A stretch of 64,000 nucleotides of DNA from Actinoplanes lobatus (lineage in GTDB: Bacteria > Actinomycetota > Actinomycetes > Mycobacteriales > Micromonosporaceae), in assembly GCF_014205215.1 (NCBI RefSeq), contig NZ_JACHNC010000001.1:1307001-1371000 (forward strand). The letters run 5' to 3'. This document shows, one piece after another, positions 38,520-44,759 of this stretch. Position 1 is the first letter of the stretch. Each line of letters opens with the position of its first letter. A model generated the notes under the pieces. It did no database searches and was not told the DNA's origin. It saw only the letters and a list, made by a program, of their open reading frames with translations. Made by a program: the position numbers and the translations under genes.

Positions 38520-39461
38520 TCAGTCGGTCATCGCGACGAGGACGCGGCGGCTGCCGGTGAAGGACCGCCGGCCGTGCGCGACGAGCAGGTTGTCGAAGAC
38601 CATGACGTCGCCGACCCGCCAGTCGACGTCGACCGCGTTCTCCAGGCCGCGGTCACGGACCTGGATGACGTACTCGTCGGGGATGGTGCTGCCGTCGGCG
38701 AACGTCACGTACTGCGGCAGCTCCTCGGGCGGGAGGATCTGGGCGAGCGCCTTGGCGGTGTCGTCGCCCAGGGCGGCCGGGTGCCACTGGTCGGACTGGT
38801 TGAACCAGACCTCGGTCCCGGTCACCGGGTGCCTGGTGGTGGACGGGCGCGGCTGTTCGACGTGCAGGCTGCCGTCCTTGCGCCAGGTCCACTCGGCGCC
38901 GGCCGTCGACAGGTAGTCGTCGACCGCCGCCCGGTCCCCGGTCTCGAACGTGTCCTGCCAGCTCTTGCCGAGGCCCTGGCCGCCGTGCAGGTTCTGGGTG
39001 TAGCGGACCCCGCCGGCGAACGCCTCGCGCACCTCGGGGTCGAGTGACTCGAGCCAGAGCGCGGCGTCCACCAGCGGAGTCGCGCCGCCGGTCTCCGCGG
39101 CGATCTGGCAGTAGAACGCCAGCCGGCTGGGCCAGCTGGTGGCGTACGACATCTCGTTGTGCATGGAGATGGTGAACTCGGACGGGTACTCGGTGGAGGT
39201 GTAGAGGTTCGATCCCACCTTGGTGCGCGGCGAGTTGCCGTTGACGTACGCGAGCCGGCGCGGCAGCAGCCGGTCGAAGACGCCGTCGAGTTCCTCGGGC
39301 CGCACTCCGAAACCCCGGAAGACCAGGGCCTTCTCCCGTACGAGGAGGTCGTCGAGCTCGGCGCCGAGGGCGTCGAGGTGGTTGATGAGGGCCTCGGTCG
39401 TCGCCGCGGCCCCGATGTCCTGTGCCGTGATGTCCAACGGCTTCCAGCTCTGCCCGGCCAT
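38520..39461 (-). CDS. SyrP-like Fe(II)/2-oxoglutarate-dependent hydroxylase (TauD family)
   Basis: A 313-residue TauD/TfdA-family oxygenase resembling SyrP, the aspartyl beta-hydroxylase of syringomycin synthesis. The iron ligands are H101 and E103 in SMHNEMSY and H296 in VAHGRRSF, with R305 or R306 for 2-oxoglutarate. Family blocks such as GGVRYTQNLHGG, GLGKSWQDTFE and WFNQSDQWHPAAL are intact, so it should be active. Family members hydroxylate the beta carbon of an amino acid, often while it is bound to a carrier domain. The likely target is one of the Asn-like residues loaded by the DLPKVAEVG A domains; this is inference. It leads the operon hydroxylase-MbtH2-NRPS-B-NRPS-C and has GGAAGGAA before its ATG. 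Confidence 0.92.
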   Translation of the reverse strand: MAGQSWKPLDITAQDIGAAATTEALINHLDALGAELDDLLVREKALVFRGFGVRPEELDGVFDRLLPRRLAYVNGNSPRTKVGSNLYTSTEYPSEFTISMHNEMSYATSWPSRLAFYCQIAAETGGATPLVDAALWLESLDPEVREAFAGGVRYTQNLHGGQGLGKSWQDTFETGDRAAVDDYLSTAGAEWTWRKDGSLHVEQPRPSTTRHPVTGTEVWFNQSDQWHPAALGDDTAKALAQILPPEELPQYVTFADGSTIPDEYVIQVRDRGLENAVDVDWRVGDVMVFDNLLVAHGRRSFTGSRRVLVAMTD

Positions 39462-39510
39462 CGAAGCGGTTCCTTCCCTGTGGTGGCTGAGGTCGTGCGC
39501 AGCGTCCCGC

Positions 39511-39532
39511 GACGGGCTATAGCCGCCCTATA
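39511..39532 (-). promoter_or_regulatory. 11-bp direct repeat upstream of the hydroxylase operon
   Basis: On the minus strand TATAGGGCGGC is followed directly by TATAGCCCGTC, giving direct repeats with exactly 11-bp spacing, as in SARP binding sites. It lies 50-71 bases before the hydroxylase start and overlaps the stop of the SARP gene. Related GATA repeats occur before the LAL gene and the transthyretin-like gene. Confidence 0.5.
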
Positions 39533-40409
39533 CGTGTTTCAGCAGGTGAAGGAGGCCGGGCATGCGGAACTGGCTGGCGCCGCGGTCGACGGCGACCTCC
39601 TCGACCAGCCGGGCCTCGACCAACATGTCGAGGACCTGTTCGGCCGTCACCAGCGAGGAGGGCTCGTCGAACACGTCGCTGAGCAGCACCTCCTGGTACG
39701 CATGGGTGAGCGCCTCGCCGGGGTTCACGCCGAGCTGGTCGGCCAGGGTCCGGCGGGCCCGGTCGTAGGCGACCAGGGCCTCGGAGCGGCGGCCGGCCCG
39801 GTGCAGGGCCAGGACCAGCTGGGCCCGGAACCGTTCGCGCAGCGGGTAGCGGGCCACCAGCTCGGTCAGCTCGGGGATGATCTCCAGGCTGGCGCCCAGG
39901 TCCAGCTCGGCGTCGGCCTTGCGTTCGCAGGTGAGCGCGTAGGCCTCGTCCAGCCAGGGCAGATGCCGCTCGGACAGCGGCTCGGCCACGTTGGTGAGGG
40001 CGGGGCCACGCCACAGTGACAGCGCCTCGCGCAGATCGTCGACGCCGGCGGCCCGGTGGCCGTCGGCCAGCCGTTCAGCGCCACGCGCGGCGAGTTCCTC
40101 GAAGTCGAACAGGTCGACGGCGGCGTCGCCGATGTCGAGGGTGTATCCGGCGTGCTCGCGCACGATCTTCACCTGGAAGTCGAGGCGCTTGCGCAGCCGG
40201 GAGACGTACGTGTAGATCTGCGCGTCCACCGTGGCCGGCGGATCCCAGCCCCACAGCAGGTCGCTCAGTTCTCCGTGCGGCACGACCTTCCCGCGCGCCA
40301 GCAGCAGCGCGGCGAGCACAGTCGTGATCTTGGAACCCGGCAGCATGACACGACGTCCGTCGCGCCACACCTCCACCGGACCCAGGACTCGGAACTCAAG
40401 GTCACTCAC
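39528..40409 (-). CDS. SARP-family pathway regulator
   Basis: A 293-residue SARP (DnrI/ActII-ORF4 type). The OmpR-like winged helix covers about 1-95 (LEFRVLGPVEVWRDGRRV...IYTYVSRLRKRL) and the bacterial transcriptional activator domain about 100-245 (ALSLWRGPALTNVAEPL, PLRERFRAQLVLALHRAGRRSEAL). A short unique tail ends ...LLHLLKHV. The GTG at 40409 is chosen because GGAGG lies seven bases upstream and the protein then starts right at the domain. It is divergent from the diaminopropionate genes and just upstream of the hydroxylase-NRPS operon. SARPs bind direct repeats near -35 and recruit RNA polymerase, so it likely activates these operons. Confidence 0.93.
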   Translation of the reverse strand: MSDLEFRVLGPVEVWRDGRRVMLPGSKITTVLAALLLARGKVVPHGELSDLLWGWDPPATVDAQIYTYVSRLRKRLDFQVKIVREHAGYTLDIGDAAVDLFDFEELAARGAERLADGHRAAGVDDLREALSLWRGPALTNVAEPLSERHLPWLDEAYALTCERKADAELDLGASLEIIPELTELVARYPLRERFRAQLVLALHRAGRRSEALVAYDRARRTLADQLGVNPGEALTHAYQEVLLSDVFDEPSSLVTAEQVLDMLVEARLVEEVAVDRGASQFRMPGLLHLLKHV

Positions 40410-40513
40410 GATTCCACCTCCGCACCCGGCACAAGGCCGGGGTACAGCCCCCGTTGGTTTCCTTGATGGGAGGTTCATTCACCCGCGGCGGCGAATCCAC
40501 AGCGGACGGCAGA

Positions 40514-40570
40514 GATAGGGGTCGCTGGAAGGGCGTACCGGCCCCCTCAGGGGTGCGGTGGAGATAGGCA
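40514..40570 (+). promoter_or_regulatory. two GATAGG elements between the SARP and SbnB-like genes
   Basis: GATAGGGGT at 40514-40522 and GATAGGCA at 40563-40570 lie in the 237-bp divergent region, 77-133 bases before the SbnB-like start. The first is the same nonamer as at 12110 (-) and 49848 (+). No 11-bp partner repeat is seen here. Confidence 0.45.
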
Positions 40571-40646
40571 AAGTATCGAAGCCCGCCGGATGCTCGCCCC
40601 GGTCTGGTCTGCCTTGGCGACCACCCGTAGATGGAGTGAGGAGAAC

Positions 40647-41645
40647 ATGCCGAGCGAAAGCATTCGTTTCCTGAACCGCGCCGACGTCGCCGTCTGCCTG
40701 TCCAAGATGGACGCGACGGAGGTGGTCGCCCAGACGCTTCGCGATCACACTCTCGGCCGCACCGAGCTGCCCGCCGAGGGCTATCTGAGCTGGTCCAACA
40801 GTGTCGGCGCGTACAGCCGGGCGATCGCCATGCTGGGCGCCGTGCCGTCCGGCGGCGCGATGTCGTACGGCATGAAGCTGATCAACGCATCGGTCAGCAA
40901 CCCGGCCCGTGGCCTGGAACGGGCCGGCGGGCTCAGCTTCGCCTTCGACCCGGAGACGGCCCGTCCGGACGTGGTCGCCGAGGCCGGGCTGCTCAGCGCC
41001 GTCCGTACCGCCGCCTACACCGTGGTCAGCCTGCGCGAGCTGGGGCCGGAGTCGTTCGACGAGGTGAGCCTCATCGGCACCGGCACGCTGGCCCGGGTGC
41101 ACCTGGACGCGATCACGGCGGCGTTCCCGGCGGTGCGCCGCGCCTACGTCCACGACCTCGATCCGGCACGCGCCGCCGCGTTCCGGGACGACCTCCGGGA
41201 GCTCTGCCCGGAGCTGGAGATCGTGGTGGTGGACAGCGCCGAACGGGCCGCCGGCGCCGCCCCGGTGCTGGTCACCGTGACCACCAGCAACGACCCCTAC
41301 ATCCCGGCCCGGTGGCTGAGCGCCGGCCAGTTCGTCGCGCACGTGTCGCTCGACGACCTCACCGAGGACGCCTTCCGGTCCGCCGAGGCGATCTTCGTCG
41401 ACGACCTGGAACTGATCCGGGAGAACCCGCGCCGGATCATGGGCCGCCTGCTCCAGGAGGACGCCGTGGGCGACCCGCCCAGCCTGGGCGAGGTGCTGAT
41501 CGGCCGGCATGCCGCACGGCGGCCGGACCGGGGGTACGTGATCAGCAACCCGTTCGGCATGGCGGTCCTGGACGTCGCCCTGATCCACGCCGTCGCCGGC
41601 GTCGCGCGGGAGACCGGCGGCGGGCAGCTCCTCGACCTGCTCTGA
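40647..41645 (+). CDS. SbnB/VioK-like NAD-dependent dehydrogenase (diaminopropionate synthesis)
   Basis: A 332-residue member of the ornithine cyclodeaminase/mu-crystallin family with a Rossmann motif LIGTGTLARVHLDAI. SbnB oxidatively cleaves N-(1-amino-1-carboxyl-2-ethyl)-glutamate to release L-2,3-diaminopropionate and 2-oxoglutarate. The adjacent SbnA-like gene supports this role over simple proline formation. The ATG at 40647 follows GAGGAG closely. It is the first gene of a plus-strand operon with the SbnA-like enzyme and a carbamoyltransferase, an arrangement also known from viomycin-type clusters (VioK, VioB, VioL). Confidence 0.92.
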   Translation: MPSESIRFLNRADVAVCLSKMDATEVVAQTLRDHTLGRTELPAEGYLSWSNSVGAYSRAIAMLGAVPSGGAMSYGMKLINASVSNPARGLERAGGLSFAFDPETARPDVVAEAGLLSAVRTAAYTVVSLRELGPESFDEVSLIGTGTLARVHLDAITAAFPAVRRAYVHDLDPARAAAFRDDLRELCPELEIVVVDSAERAAGAAPVLVTVTTSNDPYIPARWLSAGQFVAHVSLDDLTEDAFRSAEAIFVDDLELIRENPRRIMGRLLQEDAVGDPPSLGEVLIGRHAARRPDRGYVISNPFGMAVLDVALIHAVAGVARETGGGQLLDLL

Positions 41646-41675
41646 TCCGCATCACCCGACCCTTGTGGAGCTACC

Positions 41676-42674
41676 ATGATCGTCGAATCCGCGCTGGACA
41701 TACAGTTTCCCGACGTATTCCTCGAGCTGTCCGGCTTCCTCCCGGACAGCCGCCTCTATCTCAAGATCGAGGCGATGAACCCGGCCGGCTCGATCAAGTT
41801 CAAGCCGGCCCTCGCCATGGTCGACGACCTGGAGCAGCGTGGCCTGCTCCGGCCGGGCAGCCGGATCATCGAGTCGTCCTCCGGCAACCTCGGCATCGCG
41901 CTGAGCATCGTGTCCAACGCCCGGGGATACCGCTTCACCTGCGTCACCGACATGAACACCGCCCCGGCCACGATCGAGCTGATGCGGGCGTACGGGGCCC
42001 ACGTCGTCGTGATCGACAAGCGGGACACCAACGGCGGCTACCTGTCGATGCGCCTGCAGTACCTCCAGGACCGGATCCGGGCCGACCCGGCGCTGGTCTG
42101 GCCCAACCAGTACGCCAACCCGATCAACACGATGGCGCACTACCACACCACGGCGGCCGAGATCCTCAAGGAGTTCCCGCAGGTCGACGCGGTGTTCGTG
42201 GGCGCCGGCACGACCGGGACGCTGACCGGCTGCGCGCAGTACTTCGCCCGACACCGGCCGGAGACCGAGGTGTTCGCGGTCGACATCATCGGGTCGACCA
42301 CGTTCGGGACGCCGCCGGGCCGCCGGCACATCCCGGGCCTGGGCACCAGCCGTACGCCCGCGATCGCCTCCCTGCAACACGTCACCGACCTGGTGATGGT
42401 CTCCGAGCACGACGCCGTACAGGCCTGCCGGCGGTTGCGTGACAGCCACTGGCTGCTCGGCGGCGGCTCGACCGGCGCGGTGCTCAGCGGGGTGGCCGCC
42501 CGGGCGGGGATGCTGCGCCCCGGTTCGGTGGTCGTGGCGATCAGCCCCGACCTCGGCGACCGCTACGCCGGCACCCTGTACGACCCCGGCTGGCTCGCCG
42601 AACGCGGACTCGACCGGCCCACGGCGCCGGCCGGCCTGCTCGAGCCCGCGGGCTCCTACTCCGAAGCCCACTGA
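41676..42674 (+). CDS. SbnA/VioB-like PLP-dependent synthase (diaminopropionate synthesis)
   Basis: A 332-residue protein of the cysteine synthase (fold type II PLP) family. K41 in NPAGSIKFKPAL is the PLP lysine, SSSGNLGIAL is the substrate loop and GAGTTGTLTG binds the PLP phosphate. SbnA joins O-phosphoserine and glutamate to give the intermediate that SbnB then cleaves to 2,3-diaminopropionate. The gene begins 30 bases after the SbnB-like stop. Together the pair supplies diaminopropionate for the NRPS. A staphyloferrin-type siderophore is unlikely because the cluster has no NIS synthetase. Confidence 0.92.
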   Translation: MIVESALDIQFPDVFLELSGFLPDSRLYLKIEAMNPAGSIKFKPALAMVDDLEQRGLLRPGSRIIESSSGNLGIALSIVSNARGYRFTCVTDMNTAPATIELMRAYGAHVVVIDKRDTNGGYLSMRLQYLQDRIRADPALVWPNQYANPINTMAHYHTTAAEILKEFPQVDAVFVGAGTTGTLTGCAQYFARHRPETEVFAVDIIGSTTFGTPPGRRHIPGLGTSRTPAIASLQHVTDLVMVSEHDAVQACRRLRDSHWLLGGGSTGAVLSGVAARAGMLRPGSVVVAISPDLGDRYAGTLYDPGWLAERGLDRPTAPAGLLEPAGSYSEAH

Positions 42675-42693
42675 CCAGCACACGGAGGAACCC

Positions 42694-43662
42694 ATGTCCC
42701 TGTCCGAAGCCTTCACCGGGTTGCCGCCCCGGCGCGACCCGCGCGGGCTGCTCTCCCTGGCCGACCTCACCCCGGACCGGCTGGCCGCGCTGGCCCGCCG
42801 TTCCGTCGAGTTCTACCGTGATCCCACCGCACACCGCGATCCGCTGCGGGGGCTGCTCGTCGGTGTGGTCTTCACCCGTACCTCCACCCGGACCCGGACC
42901 GCGTTCACCGCGGGCGTCGAACGGCTCGGCGGCCGGGCGGTCGGCTACGGTCCCGGCGATCTCCAGACCAACACCGGCGAGTCGCCGGCCGACACGGCCC
43001 GCATGTTCGGGCTGATGCTGGACGGCATCGTCACCCGTACCGCCGGACCGCTGGCCGACATGCGGGAGCTGTCCGCGGAGAGCGGCCTGCCGGTGGTCAA
43101 CGCGATGGCCGCCGAGGAACACCCGACCCAGGGTGTCTGCGATCTGGCCACGATCCTGCTGCACCGCGGCTCGCTGGACGGGGTGCGGGTGCTCTACGTG
43201 GGCGAGGGCAACAACACGGCGACCGCGCTGGCCCAGGGGCTCAGCAACTTCGCCGACGCCCGGCTGCACCTGCTCACCCCGGACGGCTACGGGCTGCCCG
43301 AGAACGTGCTGAAGGAGACCACCGCCCGGGCGTCCGGCAACGGCGGCTTCGTCACCGAGTCGCACGACGCGTCGGCCGTGCCGGCCGACGTCGACTTCGT
43401 CTACACCACGCGCTGGCAGACCACCGGCACGAGCAAACCCGACGCGTCGTGGCGGGAGACCTTCCGGCCCTTCCACATCGACGAGACATTCCTTTCCGGT
43501 ACGCCGGGCGCGCTCTTCCTGCACGATCTGCCGGCCCATCGGGGTGAGGAGGTGTCCGGAGCCGTCCTGGACGGGCCGCGCTCGGTCGCGTGGTCGCAGG
43601 CGCGGATGAAGCTGTGCAGCGCGATGGCGGTGCTCGAGTACGCGTTCGCCGGGCAGGGCTGA
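42694..43662 (+). CDS. ornithine/aspartate-type carbamoyltransferase with altered amino-acid-binding motif
   Basis: A 322-residue transcarbamoylase. The carbamoyl phosphate loop is STRTRT (64-69) and the second carbamoyl motif is HPTQ (143-146), both intact. The amino-acid site, HCLP in ornithine transcarbamoylases, reads HDLP (277-280), and no SMG loop is evident. The acceptor is therefore probably not ornithine. Coupling to diaminopropionate genes suggests it carbamoylates diaminopropionate, free or in the peptide, to a 3-ureidoalanine residue, as VioL does in the viomycin pathway. GGAGG precedes the ATG at 42694, 20 bases after the SbnA-like stop. A citrulline supply role remains possible. 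Confidence 0.9.
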   Translation: MSLSEAFTGLPPRRDPRGLLSLADLTPDRLAALARRSVEFYRDPTAHRDPLRGLLVGVVFTRTSTRTRTAFTAGVERLGGRAVGYGPGDLQTNTGESPADTARMFGLMLDGIVTRTAGPLADMRELSAESGLPVVNAMAAEEHPTQGVCDLATILLHRGSLDGVRVLYVGEGNNTATALAQGLSNFADARLHLLTPDGYGLPENVLKETTARASGNGGFVTESHDASAVPADVDFVYTTRWQTTGTSKPDASWRETFRPFHIDETFLSGTPGALFLHDLPAHRGEEVSGAVLDGPRSVAWSQARMKLCSAMAVLEYAFAGQG

Positions 43663-43667
43663 TCGCC

Positions 43668-43838
43668 GTGGGCGCGGACGATGCGGTGACCCGGATCGCC
43701 GGCCTGCTGCGCTCGGCCCATTCCCTGCGGGTGCGTTCGGCGATGCGCCAGGCCGACGAGATCCTCGCGTCGGTGGCGCCCGCCGACCGGGCCACGGTCA
43801 TGGACCGGGCCATCCACCTGGCTCTCCGCGACCGCTAG
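43668..43838 (+). CDS. small hypothetical protein (56 aa)
   Basis: A GTG-started frame begins five bases after the carbamoyltransferase stop and encodes 56 mostly helical residues (DDAVTRIAGLLRSAHSLRVRS...APADRATVMDRAIHLALRDR). There is no signal peptide or membrane helix and I recognise no family. It ends right at a 22-bp-stem terminator, so it is the last gene of the diaminopropionate operon if it is real. GC-rich sequence leaves many frames open by chance, so its reality rests on position and helical, charged composition. Confidence 0.5.
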   Translation: MGADDAVTRIAGLLRSAHSLRVRSAMRQADEILASVAPADRATVMDRAIHLALRDR

Positions 43839-43890
43839 ACACGGCGAGGGGCTCACCGGCGGACAGACGCCGGTGAGCCCCTCGCCGTGT
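43839..43890 (+). terminator. terminator of the diaminopropionate operon
   Basis: A perfect 22-bp stem (43839-43860 with 43869-43890) and an eight-base loop start right after the TAG of the small gene. It separates the operon from the PPTase gene. Confidence 0.85.
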
Positions 43891-44034
43891 GGCATCCGCC
43901 GCCCCTAGCCGGCGGCAGGGTACCCCGGCTGCGGTTCCGCCCCGCCGGACCGGCCAATAATCTGGATTCATGTCCATTGTCGAGAAGGTTGGGCCCCGTC
44001 CGCCGGCGTGCGCCGAACCGGTATCGGGGACGTC

Positions 44035-44709
44035 ATGATCGAGACCATCCTGCCCGGCGCCGTCACCGCGGTCGACACCTTCACGGACCCGCCCCAGGCG
44101 ACGCTGTTCCCCGAGGAGGAGTCGCTGATCAGCGCCGCCGTGCACAAGCGGCGCGCCGAGTTCACCACCGGCCGCTGGTGCGCCCGCCAGGCGATGCGGC
44201 GGATCGGGCACCGCCCGTCGGCGATCCTGCCCGGCCCGCGCGGCGAGCCCCGCTGGCCCGACGGCCTGGTCGGCAGCATCACCCACTGTCCCGGGTACCG
44301 AGCGGCCGTCGTCGCGCCGACCGCGCGCGTCACCACGGTCGGCATCGACGCCGAGGTGCACGAGCCGGCCCCGCCCGGCGTGCTGGAGGCGGTCTCCCAG
44401 CCGGAGGAGCGCGACCACCTCGCGGCCCTGCGGCGCGACCATCCCGGCGTGCACTGGGACCGCCTGCTGTTCAGCGCCAAGGAGTCGGTCTACAAGGCGT
44501 GGTACCCGTTGACCGCGCGGTGGCTCGACTTCGAGGACGCCCGCGTCACCTTCTACCCGGCGACGGCCACCTTCACGGCCCGGCTCGACGTCACCGGTGC
44601 GCGCCTGCACGGCGCCGACCTGACCGGATTCACCGGCCGCTGGGTGATCGGCAACGGCCTGCTGGTCACCGCCATCACGATCCTGGAACCGGCTCTCGCC
44701 GCCGCCTGA
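44035..44709 (+). CDS. Sfp/EntD-type 4'-phosphopantetheinyl transferase
   Basis: A 224-residue PPTase of the EntD/Sfp group. Its motifs are GSITHCPGYRAAV (80-92), VGIDAEVHE (102-110, Mg-binding Asp and Glu) and FSAKESVYKAWYP (146-158, catalytic Glu and Lys). It transfers phosphopantetheine from CoA to the serine of each NRPS carrier domain and so activates all synthetases here. GGGGA lies a few bases before the ATG at 44035. It forms a single-gene unit between two hairpins and converges with the LAL regulator gene. Confidence 0.95.
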   Translation: MIETILPGAVTAVDTFTDPPQATLFPEEESLISAAVHKRRAEFTTGRWCARQAMRRIGHRPSAILPGPRGEPRWPDGLVGSITHCPGYRAAVVAPTARVTTVGIDAEVHEPAPPGVLEAVSQPEERDHLAALRRDHPGVHWDRLLFSAKESVYKAWYPLTARWLDFEDARVTFYPATATFTARLDVTGARLHGADLTGFTGRWVIGNGLLVTAITILEPALAAA

Positions 44710-44739
44710 GAAACGCCCGGCCTTCCGGCCGGGCGTTTC
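44710..44739. terminator. bidirectional terminator between PPTase and LAL genes
   Basis: GAAACGCCCGGCC (44710-44722) pairs with 44727-44739 around TTCC. It sits between convergent genes ending at 44709 (+) and 44760 (-). A-rich and T-rich ends on the stem suit termination in both directions. Confidence 0.85.
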
Positions 44740-44759
44740 GGCGTCGGTGCGAGCGGACG

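Noticed and set aside
40647..42674. Staphyloferrin-type siderophore cluster based on SbnA/SbnB-like genes
   Set aside because: No NIS synthetase, iron-box or siderophore receptor is present; NRPS, SARP and transcarbamoylase genes point to a peptide antibiotic-type pathway.
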